The notes beneath the pieces were generated by a model. It did not search any database and was not told where the DNA came from. It saw only the letters and a program-made list of their open reading frames with translations. A stretch of DNA of 35,033 nucleotides, taken from contig CALDUK010000046.1 in the NCBI GenBank assembly GCA_937924905.1, positions 1-35,033 of the forward strand. Reading direction: 5' to 3'. This document shows positions 1 to 8,344 of the stretch, one piece after another; within the stretch, counting starts at the first letter, position 1, and every line of letters begins with the position of its first letter. Position numbers and translations under genes: made by a program. The DNA comes from an uncultured Paracoccaceae bacterium (GTDB lineage Bacteria > Pseudomonadota > Alphaproteobacteria > Rhodobacterales > Rhodobacteraceae).

Positions 1-1295
1 ACTTGCCCAGCGTGTTCATTCCGGCCGGCCCGATGCCGTCTGGCCTCCCAAACCCGGAAAAAGCGCGCATTCGACAGCTCTTCGCCGAGGGCGAGGTCGG
101 ACGCGATGAGCTGCTAAAGGCCGAGGCGGCATCTTATCACAGCCCGGGTACCTGCACATTTTATGGCACTGCGAATTCAAACCAGATGTTGATGGAAGTC
201 ATGGGCCTGCACATGCCGGGCACCAGCTTTGTCAATCCGGGCACGCCCCTTCGCGACGCGTTGACCGAAGAGGCTGCCATACGGGCCACACAAATCACAG
301 CGCAAGGCAATGACTATCGCCCTGTCTCAGACATTCTGGATGCCCGCGCTTTTGTAAATGGGATTGTCGGATTGATGGCTACCGGCGGTTCGACGAACCT
401 TGTTTTGCACCTGCCCGCCATGGCGCGCGCGGCAGGCGTTCTTTTGGACATCGAAGACTTCAACGACCTGTCTGCTGCAACGCCGCTGATGGCAAAGGTC
501 TATCCAAACGGGCTGGCGGATGTGAACCATTTCCACGCCGCAGGCGGGCTTGCGTTTCTGATCGGCGAATTGCTGGAAACAGGTCTGTTGCACCCCGACA
601 CGAAGACCGTTGCGGGCGACGGGCTGCATCTTTACACCACCGAACCAAAGATCAAGGACGGCCAGATCACCCGCGAAGCCGGGCCTTCGGCCAGCCTGAA
701 CGAGAAAATTCTGCGCCCCGCCTCTGATCCGTTTCAGACAACCGGCGGTCTGCGCGAGCTGAAAGGCAATATCGGGCGCGCCGTGATGAAAGTCTCTGCC
801 GTTGCGCCCGAAAACCGGGTTCTCGAGGCCAAAGCCCGGGTGTTTCACAATCAGGATGGCGTCAAAGCGGCCTTCAAGGCAGGCGAATTTACCGAAGACA
901 CCGTGATCGTCGTGCGGTTTCAGGGACCACAATCAAACGGCATGCCGGAATTGCATGGGCTGACGCCTGCGCTTTCCGTGCTGTTGGGGCGCGGGTTGAA
1001 AGTGGCGTTGGTCACCGATGGCCGGATGTCGGGTGCGTCCGGCAAAGTGCCTGCAGCGATCCATCTGTCGCCTGAAGCCGCGGCAGGCGGACCCATCGCC
1101 AAAATTCAAGACGGCGACCTGTGCCGTGTGGATGCCACAACCGGCGTGCTTCAGGTGCTGGAACCCGATTTTGATACCCGCACACCTGTGCAAGCGGATC
1201 TTAGTGCCAATGAAATTGGTTTGGGTCGCGAGCTGTTCTCGGCTTTCCGACACGGCTGTGGTCTGGCACAAGATGGCGCGGCCATCGTCGTTTAA
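1..1295 (+). CDS. edd: Phosphogluconate dehydratase, C-terminal part (5' end outside window)
   Basis: Entner-Doudoroff dehydratase that converts 6-phosphogluconate to 2-keto-3-deoxy-6-phosphogluconate in the cytoplasm. About 431 codons are visible. The family is usually about 600 residues, so roughly the first 170 lie outside the window. The reading frame is open to base 1, and the TTG at position 3 is an internal leucine, not a start. Family landmarks are the FIPAGPM stretch near the window edge, the cysteine-containing [12 protein letters not shown] segment (IlvD/Edd Fe-S dehydratase family) and [10 protein letters not shown] near the end. The stop is 11 bases before eda, which uses the product, so the two form an operon. 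Identification is firm. Confidence 0.95.
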   Translation, partial: LPSVFIPAGPMPSGLPNPEKARIRQLFAEGEVGRDELLKAEAASYHSPGTCTFYGTANSNQMLMEVMGLHMPGTSFVNPGTPLRDALTEEAAIRATQITAQGNDYRPVSDILDARAFVNGIVGLMATGGSTNLVLHLPAMARAAGVLLDIEDFNDLSAATPLMAKVYPNGLADVNHFHAAGGLAFLIGELLETGLLHPDTKTVAGDGLHLYTTEPKIKDGQITREAGPSASLNEKILRPASDPFQTTGGLRELKGNIGRAVMKVSAVAPENRVLEAKARVFHNQDGVKAAFKAGEFTEDTVIVVRFQGPQSNGMPELHGLTPALSVLLGRGLKVALVTDGRMSGASGKVPAAIHLSPEAAAGGPIAKIQDGDLCRVDATTGVLQVLEPDFDTRTPVQADLSANEIGLGRELFSAFRHGCGLAQDGAAIVV

Positions 1296-1306
1296 GGAGC
1301 GTTACC

Positions 1307-1948
1307 ATGACACCAGAAGAAGCCAGCACACAGGCCCGCGACGTTTGCAATCTGGCACCGGTCATCCCGGTGCTGACTGTACCGGATGCCGCGAAAGCCG
1401 AAGGTTTGGCGCGCGCCCTAGTGGCCGGTGGCCTGCCTGCTTTGGAAGTGACCTTGCGAACGCCAGCGGCCCTGGATGCAATCCGCGAAATGACCAAGGT
1501 TGACGGCGGCGTCGTCGGTGCGGGCACGATCATGTCGCCCGACGATGTTGTTGCCGCTAAAGACGCTGGCGCATTGTTCGGCGTATCACCCGGCTCGACC
1601 CCGGCCATTCTGGACAAAGCCGAAGAGGTCGGTTTGCCGATGCTGCCGGGCGCGGTCACGGCGACGGAAATCATGGCGCTTCTTGCCCGGGGCTATACGA
1701 TGCTCAAGTTCTTTCCAGCCGAAGCATCTGGCGGTGCATCGGCACTTGGGGCGTTTTCCGGTCCAATCCCGCAAGCGACGTTTTGCCCGACGGGCGGTGT
1801 CAGCCTGACGAATGTGCGCACCTATCTGCGCTTGCCGAATACGCTTTGCGTCGGTGGGTCATGGGTCGCGCCTGCGGATATGATTGCCAGCGAAGACTGG
1901 CATGGCATCGAAACGCTGGCCCGTGATGCGGCGGCGTTAAAGCCTTAA
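1307..1948 (+). CDS. eda: 2-dehydro-3-deoxy-phosphogluconate (KDPG) aldolase
   Basis: Cleaves KDPG to pyruvate and glyceraldehyde 3-phosphate, the second specific step of the Entner-Doudoroff pathway. It has 213 residues, the normal length for this trimeric class I aldolase. The Schiff-base lysine is K134 in the LKFFPAE motif and the general acid/base glutamate is E47 in ALEVTLRTP. The phosphate-binding GAGTI and CPTGGV segments are also present. The ATG follows an AAGGAG ribosome site that overlaps the edd stop codon, so the genes are co-transcribed. The stop codon shares the palindrome TTAA with the stop of the convergent small gene on the other strand. Confidence 0.96.
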   Translation: MTPEEASTQARDVCNLAPVIPVLTVPDAAKAEGLARALVAGGLPALEVTLRTPAALDAIREMTKVDGGVVGAGTIMSPDDVVAAKDAGALFGVSPGSTPAILDKAEEVGLPMLPGAVTATEIMALLARGYTMLKFFPAEASGGASALGAFSGPIPQATFCPTGGVSLTNVRTYLRLPNTLCVGGSWVAPADMIASEDWHGIETLARDAAALKP

Positions 1949-2217
1949 GCGCGGCGTGCGCGCGCCCCCCCACGGCGGCGCGCGGCCTTTGCCGGGGCCA
2001 AAGCGCTGGACAGAACCGCCGTCATCGGGTGGTCAGCATGGTCGCCCCGATACCGCGAAAGCAACGCGCGGATATGGTCCAGACTGTCTTCGCCGACAGG
2101 AACCGAGATGGCCCAATCCAAAAAGATCGACCGGCATTCTTCAGGGGTAATTCCGTCAATCCGATAACTTTCGCGGATTAGACCCTTTGGGTCGATCGGG
2201 TCTTGGTCGATGGACAT
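1945..2217 (-). CDS. Small conserved-type protein of unknown function, 90 aa
   Basis: I do not recognise a named family. The 90-residue product has an acidic, helical first part (DGITPEECRSIFLDWAIS, then a segment around SLDHIRALLSRY) and a very basic tail rich in Arg and Ala (KAARRRGGARARRA) that could bind nucleic acid. There is no signal peptide or membrane segment. The start is supported by a GGAGG site six bases or so before the ATG. It lies 76 bases downstream of glnE on the same strand and may be co-transcribed with it. Its stop overlaps the eda stop by four bases, tail to tail. It is probably a real gene, with unknown role. Confidence 0.72.
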   Translation of the reverse strand: MSIDQDPIDPKGLIRESYRIDGITPEECRSIFLDWAISVPVGEDSLDHIRALLSRYRGDHADHPMTAVLSSALAPAKAARRRGGARARRA

Positions 2218-2293
2218 GGAACCTCCGTCATTCCCGGCGAAATCTAAAGGAATTCCTGGCGTCTAGGAACGGTTTTTTGCCCCAGCACAACCG

Positions 2294-5047
2294 TCATGCA
2301 CCCAACAATCGGGTGACGATTGCGTCAACAACTTGTCGCGCGTCTTCGACCCTCTTGCGTAATTCATCGGCGGTTTCCGCCCCTGTTTCACGCAAAAGAA
2401 ACCGCATGGCCCCTGACGCAGCTTCGGTGTCGGGGCTGTCGCCAAACACAAGCTGGCTTCCTGCCCGCAGTTTGCGAAACAGGCTGGCCGCCGTTTCAAG
2501 GGTTTCGCGATCGGCGGCGGGAATATCAAAACTTGCCACCGCGTCGGCCAGTTGATCTGCAAGACCTTGCGCAGACCCGCCCGACAATAACACGGCTGTC
2601 TGCGCCAAAAGCTCAATGTCCTGAAGCCCGCCCGCGCCTGCCCGAACGTCCAACCAGGATTGCGCGGGCTTGGCCCCGCCCAAACGCACCCGCATTGTAC
2701 GCACGTCGTCCAATATCTGCGCCCGGTCGCGCGGCCTTTGCATCAGCGTTTGCCGAAACTCTGCGACACCCGCAGACAAGAACGCATTGCCTACAATCGG
2801 TGCGGCACGGGTCAGCGCCAGATGTTCCCATGTCCAGGCCTGATCGGTTTGATAGGCCTTGAACGCCTCAATCGAGGTCGCGACCGGCCCTTGCCGACCC
2901 GATGGTCTTAGCCGCATATCCACCTGATAAAGTCGCCCTTCAGCCGTGGGTGCCGAAAGCGCGGTGACCAACGCTTGTGTCAAACGCGCGAAATAAGGAC
3001 GCACCGCCAGCGGGCGGGGCCCGTCAGAATAGTCTTCGCCACCGGCATCAAAAATGACGATCAGATCAAGATCGGACCCCGCCGTCAGCCAGCCAGCCCC
3101 AAGCGAGCCCATGGCCAGCACAGACGCACCCCGCCCCGGCGGCGCGCCGTGTTTGCGGGAAAATTCGTCTTCGACCACAGGCCACAGACCCGTCAGAATC
3201 GCGCGGGCAAGGTCGGCATATTGCGCGCCCGCGCCGTCCGCATCGGTGACGCCACGCAAAAAATGCACGCCGATCCGGAAATGCCATTCCCGCGCCCAGA
3301 CACGGGCGCGATCCAGTTTTTTTTCATAGTCGTCTTCCGCCGCCAAAGCGCCCGACAACTGCTGCGCCAACACCTGGATGCCCGGCCAATCGGCGAAAAA
3401 ATCCCCGCCAATGACAGCATCAAACACCCGGCTATTGCGCGCCAGATAGCTGGCCAATTCAGGCGCAGTGTCGATGATGTCGATGACCAAATCCAAAAGA
3501 TGCTGATTGGCTTCGAACATCGAAAAAAGCTGAACACCGGCGGGCAAGCCTTTGAGAAACGTATCAAAATGCGCCAGCGCTTCGGTCGGGTTACCCGCTT
3601 TGGCGATACGTGCCGAAAAGCTGGGCCAGACGCGGCCCAGAATTTCAGTGGCGCGCGGGCTGCGCAACGCGGGATAGTTTTGCCAGTGATCCGGGAACGG
3701 CTCTGGTGACGCCGCCATGTCGGTCTGGCCCGATGGCAGGAAAAACGGCTCGGTCAGTTTTGAGACACGCTCAAACCGGGCGACAATCTCGGCGGCGTAT
3801 TCCGTGGCATCGCGGCCCGCCAGCGCGGCCACGCGGTTGAAATCATCCTGACTGTCGGGCAGCACATGGGTTTGCTGGTCTGCGATCATCTGAAGCTGGT
3901 GCTCAAGCGTGCGATGCGCCTGATAGTCTGCGGCAAGCTGTTCTGCGGTATTTAAGTCGATCCAGTCTTTTTCGGCCAACGTCTGAAGCGCACCCAACGT
4001 CTTAGCCCCCCGCAGGTCGACATCACGCCCACCTGAAATCAGTTGCTGCGTTTGGGTGAAAAACTCAATCTCGCGAATACCGCCCTGCCCCAGTTTTACA
4101 TCATGGCCCAGATACGTGGGGCCAGTCGTCAGCCCTTTGTGCGCTTTGATCCGCTGGCGCATGTCCTGTGCGTCCTGAATGGCGGCAAAATCCAAATGCC
4201 GGCGCCAGACAAACGGGGTCAGCCCCTGAAGAAACCGCGTGCCGGCCTGAATATCCCCGGCCGCCGCGCGCGCCTTGATGAAGGCCGCGCGTTCCCAGGT
4301 GCGCCCAAAGCTTTCATAATACCGCTCGGCCGCTTCCATCGAGATGGCCACCGGCGTGACACTGGCATCAGGCCGCAGGCGCAAATCGGTGCGAAACACA
4401 TACCCGTCTGCCGTACGTTCGCTTAGCGTTTTGCACATCGCACGAACGGCTGTGACAAAGCCCTGACGGACCTGCGCGTAATCATCGGGATCAAACCGGG
4501 TTTCGTCGAACAGGCAAATCAGGTCGATATCCGACGAATAGTTCAATTCGCCCGCGCCCATCTTTCCCATGGCAATCACAGACAAACCGGCAGCCGTCGC
4601 CACATCCTCAGCGCTTTGCCCGGGCAGTTTGCCGCGCCGCAGGACATCCCCAATGGCGGCTTTCAGCGCGACATCCACCGCATGATCCGCAAAATCCGTT
4701 AGCGCACCCGTCACTGTCATGACGGGCCAAACGCCGCTCAGATCGGCAAGGGCCGTTAACAGCGCAACGCGTGCCTTCTTGACACGCAAGTCGCGCGCCG
4801 GGTTGTCGACCGGTTGCGCCAGAAGGGCGGCAAAGCTGGCCTCGGGCGACATGTCCCAAACTCCGCCCAGCCATTTGGCTTCGGCCTTGATCAACCCGGC
4901 CAGATAGGGCGAAGACCCGGCCGCACCGGCAACCAGATCGCGAAGTTCGCCCGATGGCGGCGATACCGTCGCAAGCGCCTCGTCCGCCCTGTCACGATCG
5001 TATACGCGCGGGGCACGGGTTATCCGGCTTTGGAACGCATCACTCAT
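2294..5047 (-). CDS. glnE: Bifunctional glutamine synthetase adenylyltransferase / adenylyl-removing enzyme
   Basis: Adds AMP to and removes AMP from a tyrosine of glutamine synthetase in response to nitrogen status signalled by PII. The 917-residue length matches the family (about 950). Two nucleotidyltransferase domains are visible. The N-terminal deadenylylase domain carries GAGELNYSSDIDL with D173 and D175. The C-terminal adenylylase domain carries GAGWLTAGSDLDLIVIFDA roughly at residues 640-670. Both catalytic Asp pairs are intact. The start ATG at 5047 overlaps, on the other strand, an ATG at 5046 that could be read as the start of the divergent YbaK-type gene. I favour a later start for that gene. 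Confidence 0.96.
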   Translation of the reverse strand: MSDAFQSRITRAPRVYDRDRADEALATVSPPSGELRDLVAGAAGSSPYLAGLIKAEAKWLGGVWDMSPEASFAALLAQPVDNPARDLRVKKARVALLTALADLSGVWPVMTVTGALTDFADHAVDVALKAAIGDVLRRGKLPGQSAEDVATAAGLSVIAMGKMGAGELNYSSDIDLICLFDETRFDPDDYAQVRQGFVTAVRAMCKTLSERTADGYVFRTDLRLRPDASVTPVAISMEAAERYYESFGRTWERAAFIKARAAAGDIQAGTRFLQGLTPFVWRRHLDFAAIQDAQDMRQRIKAHKGLTTGPTYLGHDVKLGQGGIREIEFFTQTQQLISGGRDVDLRGAKTLGALQTLAEKDWIDLNTAEQLAADYQAHRTLEHQLQMIADQQTHVLPDSQDDFNRVAALAGRDATEYAAEIVARFERVSKLTEPFFLPSGQTDMAASPEPFPDHWQNYPALRSPRATEILGRVWPSFSARIAKAGNPTEALAHFDTFLKGLPAGVQLFSMFEANQHLLDLVIDIIDTAPELASYLARNSRVFDAVIGGDFFADWPGIQVLAQQLSGALAAEDDYEKKLDRARVWAREWHFRIGVHFLRGVTDADGAGAQYADLARAILTGLWPVVEDEFSRKHGAPPGRGASVLAMGSLGAGWLTAGSDLDLIVIFDAGGEDYSDGPRPLAVRPYFARLTQALVTALSAPTAEGRLYQVDMRLRPSGRQGPVATSIEAFKAYQTDQAWTWEHLALTRAAPIVGNAFLSAGVAEFRQTLMQRPRDRAQILDDVRTMRVRLGGAKPAQSWLDVRAGAGGLQDIELLAQTAVLLSGGSAQGLADQLADAVASFDIPAADRETLETAASLFRKLRAGSQLVFGDSPDTEAASGAMRFLLRETGAETADELRKRVEDARQVVDAIVTRLLGA

Positions 5048-5135
5048 GGGGGCACTTAATACAAAATTTCACGGCATGTCTTTCAAAGAAACCGCGCCCT
5101 TGTCCCCGCAAGCCTGCGCGCCGATAACAGCGCCC

Positions 5136-5609
5136 ATGAGCAAAAGTCTGAAACGCGTCCGCGCCTTGCTTGAGGCCGCCGACATCACGGCCCAGGTTCT
5201 GGAAATGCCGGGAGAAACCCGCACTGCTGCCGATGCCGCGCGCGAAGCGGGCTGCGCGCTGGACCAGATTGCCAAGTCGATCATCTTTCGCGGCGAAACA
5301 ACCGACACCTGTTTTTTGTTCATCACGGCAGGCGGCCATCAGGTTGACCCGGCAAAAGCCACCCGGCTTGCTGGCGAACCCTTGGGGCGATCGGATGCGG
5401 CGTTCGTGCGCGCCAAAACAGGCTATGCCATAGGCGGGGTTGCCCCGATTGGGCATAAAGAACCCGGCCCCGCGTTTTTTGACCCGCGCTTGCTGATATT
5501 TGATCAGGTTTTCGCCGCCGCAGGCACGCCACGGCACATATTCTGCATCTCACCAAGGACCCTTTTGACGTTGTCCGGCGCAAAAGAAGCCGCGTTTGTA
5601 TCCATCTAA
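5136..5609 (+). CDS. YbaK/EbsC-type aminoacyl-tRNA deacylase
   Basis: Predicted to hydrolyse mischarged aminoacyl-tRNA (YbaK/ProX/EbsC family, related to the editing domain of prolyl-tRNA synthetase). Family signs are the lysine in QIAKSIIF (K47, the position of the conserved catalytic lysine) and the GYAIGGVAPIGH motif. Starting at the ATG at 5136 gives MSKSLKRVRALLE and 157 residues, the usual size. Starting at 5046 would add 30 unconserved-looking residues and would begin inside the glnE start codon. No strong ribosome site supports either start. The exact substrate (Cys-tRNAPro, Ala-tRNAPro or other) cannot be told from the sequence. Confidence 0.88.
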   Translation: MSKSLKRVRALLEAADITAQVLEMPGETRTAADAAREAGCALDQIAKSIIFRGETTDTCFLFITAGGHQVDPAKATRLAGEPLGRSDAAFVRAKTGYAIGGVAPIGHKEPGPAFFDPRLLIFDQVFAAAGTPRHIFCISPRTLLTLSGAKEAAFVSI

Positions 5610-5638
5610 CTATCTGATTAAATTACAAATACCAAAAT

Positions 5639-5653
5639 AATGTAAAAAACATT
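5639..5653. repeat. Short inverted repeat AATGT-N5-ACATT
   Basis: A 5-base inverted repeat around an A5 loop in the AT-rich gap before the DUF2852 gene. The right arm runs into TTCACAT (5652-5658), which is also the right arm of the stronger repeat at 5697-5717. The centres are 61 bases apart, about six helical turns. It could be an upstream operator half or part of a weak terminator for the deacylase gene; the T-run expected of an intrinsic terminator is absent. Confidence 0.4.
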
Positions 5654-5696
5654 CACATAAACCATTGAACCAGCCACCTTATCCGCCAATATTGGT

Positions 5697-5717
5697 AATG
5701 TGAAAGCAATTCACATT
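5697..5717. promoter_or_regulatory. Perfect inverted repeat, candidate operator for DUF2852/RDD genes
   Basis: The arms AATGTGAA and TTCACATT are exact complements (8 of 8) separated by AGCAA. The repeat ends 26 bases before the ATG at 5744. Immediately upstream is a second palindrome, CCAATATTGG at 5686-5695. The position near the start, the symmetry and the AT-rich setting suggest a dimeric regulator site. It resembles a CRP/FNR-type TGTGA-TCACA layout but with a 7-base spacer, so the regulator is not assigned. Confidence 0.45.
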
Positions 5718-5743
5718 GAACCCTGACCGATAGGAGCACGCTT

Positions 5744-6169
5744 ATGACAACCGCGACGATGACCACCACACCTCACCACCGAGGCAGTTGGCTGAGCCGA
5801 AGCGAACGGTGGCTGGACGAGCGCGGCAAAGGCGCTTGGATTGCAGCCATGGTTCTTGGCTTCATCTTCTTCTGGCCCGTTGGCCTCGCTCTTTTGGCTT
5901 ACATGATCTGGAGTAAACGCATGTTCAGCGGAAAATGTGCATCCCGCACACGTCACGCCCGCCACGCTCTCAAAACCAGCGGCAACAGCGCTTTTGACGC
6001 CTACAAATCGGACACGCTGCGTCGTCTGGAAGAAGAACAGGACGCGTTCGAAGCCTTCCTGCAACGCCTTCGCGAAGCAAAGGACAAGGCCGAGTTCGAC
6101 CAATTCATGGACGACCGGGCGAAGAAATCATCCGACGCCGAAATCAACGGCGACGCGACCCCCGCCTGA
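5744..6169 (+). CDS. DUF2852 membrane protein, 141 aa
   Basis: Matches the pattern of DUF2852 proteins found in Rhodobacterales and other alphaproteobacteria; function unknown. A soluble Ser/Arg/Trp-rich N-terminus (to about residue 30) is followed by one hydrophobic segment at about residues 32-54 (AWIAAMVLGFIFFWPVGLALL). A charged, helical C-terminal half (RRLEEEQDAFEAFLQRLREAKDKAEF) looks coiled-coil and ends in a hydrophilic tail. The start has a TAGGAG site about eight bases upstream. The inverted repeat just upstream suggests regulated transcription. The RDD gene follows after 67 bases and may share the transcript. Confidence 0.82.
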   Translation: MTTATMTTTPHHRGSWLSRSERWLDERGKGAWIAAMVLGFIFFWPVGLALLAYMIWSKRMFSGKCASRTRHARHALKTSGNSAFDAYKSDTLRRLEEEQDAFEAFLQRLREAKDKAEFDQFMDDRAKKSSDAEINGDATPA

Positions 6170-6236
6170 TCCCGACCCGGCAGCCCTGCGCCCTTTTCTG
6201 ACAGGGCTGCCCCCCTTCCCCGACAAGCAAATTCCG

Positions 6237-6701
6237 ATGGATATGACCCAAACCTATAACCCGCGTCTCTCTGGCTTGCCCGACCCTGACTATCATGCCG
6301 AGTTCTATACAGACGTGCCGTTCAAACGCCTGATGGCCTGGGGCATTGATATTCTTCTTATCACATTGCTCGTTGGCATCGCGACGCTTTTGGGCGCGCT
6401 TTTGCCCCTGTTCTTTCTACCATTCCTCTATTTCTGTATCGGCTTTCTGTACCGCTGGTTCACGATCGCTTCTGGTTCGGCCACGCTGGGCATGCGCGTC
6501 ATGGCCATCGAATTGTTAAACGGCGATGGCAGTCGATTGGACAGCAGACAGGCCTTTCTTCACACTTTGGGCTATGCCGTATCTGCCGTAACGGTGCCCT
6601 TGCAGCTGATTTCGATCATCATGATGGCCGCCACCCCGCGCGGACAAGGGCTGACCGACACCGTTCTAGGCACAACCGCCGTCAATCGAAGGTTCCGTTA
6701 A
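6237..6701 (+). CDS. RDD family membrane protein
   Basis: Small inner-membrane protein of the RDD family (named for conserved Arg and Asp residues), function unknown, 154 residues. The conserved Arg and Asp are seen in [13 protein letters not shown] at about residues 30-42. Two long hydrophobic stretches follow (about 36-60 and 62-80). There is then the [16 protein letters not shown] loop, a third hydrophobic segment at about 115-132 and the terminal [14 protein letters not shown] motif. The frame is open further upstream, into the DUF2852 gene, but the ATG at 6237 gives the family's normal N-terminus. A second ATG two codons on is also possible. Confidence 0.88.
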   Translation: MDMTQTYNPRLSGLPDPDYHAEFYTDVPFKRLMAWGIDILLITLLVGIATLLGALLPLFFLPFLYFCIGFLYRWFTIASGSATLGMRVMAIELLNGDGSRLDSRQAFLHTLGYAVSAVTVPLQLISIIMMAATPRGQGLTDTVLGTTAVNRRFR

Positions 6702-6787
6702 ACTCGCCAGAATGGGGGATTGGCGGGCGCGGGATCGGTTGCTACACTTGTATCAATTCTGTGACAGCTGCCCATAAGGCCAATCCG

Positions 6788-7612
6788 ATGCGCCACACAC
6801 TTCCCATTGCGCCACAGTTCTATGTGACCGCGCCCCAGCCCTGCCCGTATCTGGACGGGCGGATGGAACGGAAGTTGTTCACGGCCCTTCAGGGCGACCA
6901 TGCCGAACAATTAAACAATGCATTATCAAAGCAAGGCTTTAGACGGTCCCAAAACGTGCTTTACCGGCCATCCTGTGCCGAATGTTCGGCCTGTTTGTCC
7001 GCGCGCATTCGGGTTGCCGATTTCAAACCGTCGCGCAGTCAGAAACGCGCCATAAAGCGCAACGAAACCGTGCAGCGCGATGCGACCTCGCCTTGGGCAA
7101 CCGAAGAACAATACGCGCTTTTCCGATCTTATCTGGATCAACGCCACGCCGATGGCGGCATGGCGGATATGGATATATTTGAATTTGCCGCGATGATCGA
7201 AGAAACCCCGATCCGGTCGCGCGTTATCGAATATACCGAAGAAACCAAGGGCGAGCGGTCGCTGCGTGCGGTCTGCCTGACCGATGTGCTCGATGACGGG
7301 CTGTCGATGGTCTATAGTTTTTATGACCCGGCCAAGGCCAGCACCAGCCTTGGCACCTATATCATCCTGGACCATATCAACATCGCCCGCGACGCCGGCC
7401 TGCCCTTTGTTTATCTGGGATATTGGGTGCCGGGTTCGGCCAAGATGGGCTATAAAGCGCGCTTTTCGGGGTTGGAAGTCCACACAGACGGCGAATGGCA
7501 GAAACTGGGTGACCCCGATCAATACAGTTCGGACACGCATCCCCTGTCAACAGACCCGATTGCCGAACAGGTGGCGCGCATCAGCCTGCCGGACACCCGT
7601 CCCACCAAATAG
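6788..7612 (+). CDS. bpt: Aspartate/glutamate leucyltransferase (Bpt/Ate family)
   Basis: Predicted to transfer leucine from Leu-tRNA to proteins with N-terminal Asp or Glu, marking them for ClpS/ClpAP (bacterial N-degron pathway). The N-terminal domain holds [14 protein letters not shown] and the cysteine cluster of [12 protein letters not shown]. The C-terminal acetyltransferase-like domain holds SMVYSFYDP and [18 protein letters not shown]. The ATG at 6788 gives [12 protein letters not shown], the usual N-terminus, and 274 residues; an AAGG lies about nine bases upstream. A GTG 27 bases earlier is in frame but less likely. The name arginyl-tRNA-protein transferase is often used for the same family. 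Confidence 0.93.
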   Translation: MRHTLPIAPQFYVTAPQPCPYLDGRMERKLFTALQGDHAEQLNNALSKQGFRRSQNVLYRPSCAECSACLSARIRVADFKPSRSQKRAIKRNETVQRDATSPWATEEQYALFRSYLDQRHADGGMADMDIFEFAAMIEETPIRSRVIEYTEETKGERSLRAVCLTDVLDDGLSMVYSFYDPAKASTSLGTYIILDHINIARDAGLPFVYLGYWVPGSAKMGYKARFSGLEVHTDGEWQKLGDPDQYSSDTHPLSTDPIAEQVARISLPDTRPTK

Positions 7613-7615
7613 GCC

Positions 7616-8344
7616 CTAGCCCAGTTCTGGCGCAAGCGATCCGTAAAAGATCAGCGTGGGGGCCTTTGAGGGTGGCTCGGCGACCAAAGCCCGCGCCAAA
7701 TCGCCAACCGTTGACCGGCGCAGGGTCTCAGCCGGGGTGGAGACACCTTCGGCCAGAAAGGCCGGCGTGTCTTCGGGCAAACCCGCCGCGATCACCATTT
7801 CAGCCAAAGCCGCAAAGGTGCGGCGGCCCATATAAACAACCGTGGTTGCCTGCGCATCCGCCAAAGCCGCCATGTTCAGATCGTCGGGCAAAGCGCCGGT
7901 CACGTCATGCCCGGTCACAAACTGCAAACGCCGCGCGGTCAGACGCCGGGTCAGTGGCATATGCGCTGCCGCCGCAGCCGCACACGCTGAAGGCACGCCG
8001 GGAATAACCTCAAACGGAATACCCACGGCGTGCAGCGCCAAAAGCTCTTCTTCCAGCCGCCCGAAAATGCCGCTGTCACCGGATTTTAGCCGCACAATCC
8101 GCCCGCCGTTTTGAGCGTAATCGACCAAAAGACGGCTGACATGATCCTGCTTGGGTGACGCGCGCCCGGCCCGTTTGCCGACGCTGACCAGATCAGCGCC
8201 TTCGCGCACATGGTTTAAAATTTCGCCCGACGAAAGATCGTCGTACAAAACCGCATCCGCCCGGCCCAGCCGATCGACCGCTTTCAATGTCAGCAGTTCG
8301 GGATCCCCCGGTCCCGATCCGACAAAGCTGACAAACCCGGTCAT
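7616..8344 (-). CDS. cobA: Uroporphyrinogen-III C-methyltransferase
   Basis: SAM-dependent methylation of uroporphyrinogen III at C2 and C7 to precorrin-2, the entry step of cobalamin and siroheme synthesis. The 242-residue product has only the methyltransferase domain, with no CysG oxidase/chelatase part. Landmarks are VGSGPGDPELLTLKA at the N-terminus, the DDL motif, LKSGDSGIFGR, EVIPGVPSA and VVYMGRRT. It is the last gene of the left cobalamin run. Its ATG overlaps the cobB stop in ATGA. Being last and tightly coupled, it is likely dedicated to the cobalamin branch rather than siroheme. Confidence 0.95.
   Translation of the reverse strand: MTGFVSFVGSGPGDPELLTLKAVDRLGRADAVLYDDLSSGEILNHVREGADLVSVGKRAGRASPKQDHVSRLLVDYAQNGGRIVRLKSGDSGIFGRLEEELLALHAVGIPFEVIPGVPSACAAAAAAHMPLTRRLTARRLQFVTGHDVTGALPDDLNMAALADAQATTVVYMGRRTFAALAEMVIAAGLPEDTPAFLAEGVSTPAETLRRSTVGDLARALVAEPPSKAPTLIFYGSLAPELG

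Noticed and set aside
5699..5715. CRP/FNR site TGTGA...TCACA before DUF2852
   Set aside because: The spacer is seven bases rather than six, and the longer perfect dyad around it is better described as an unassigned operator.
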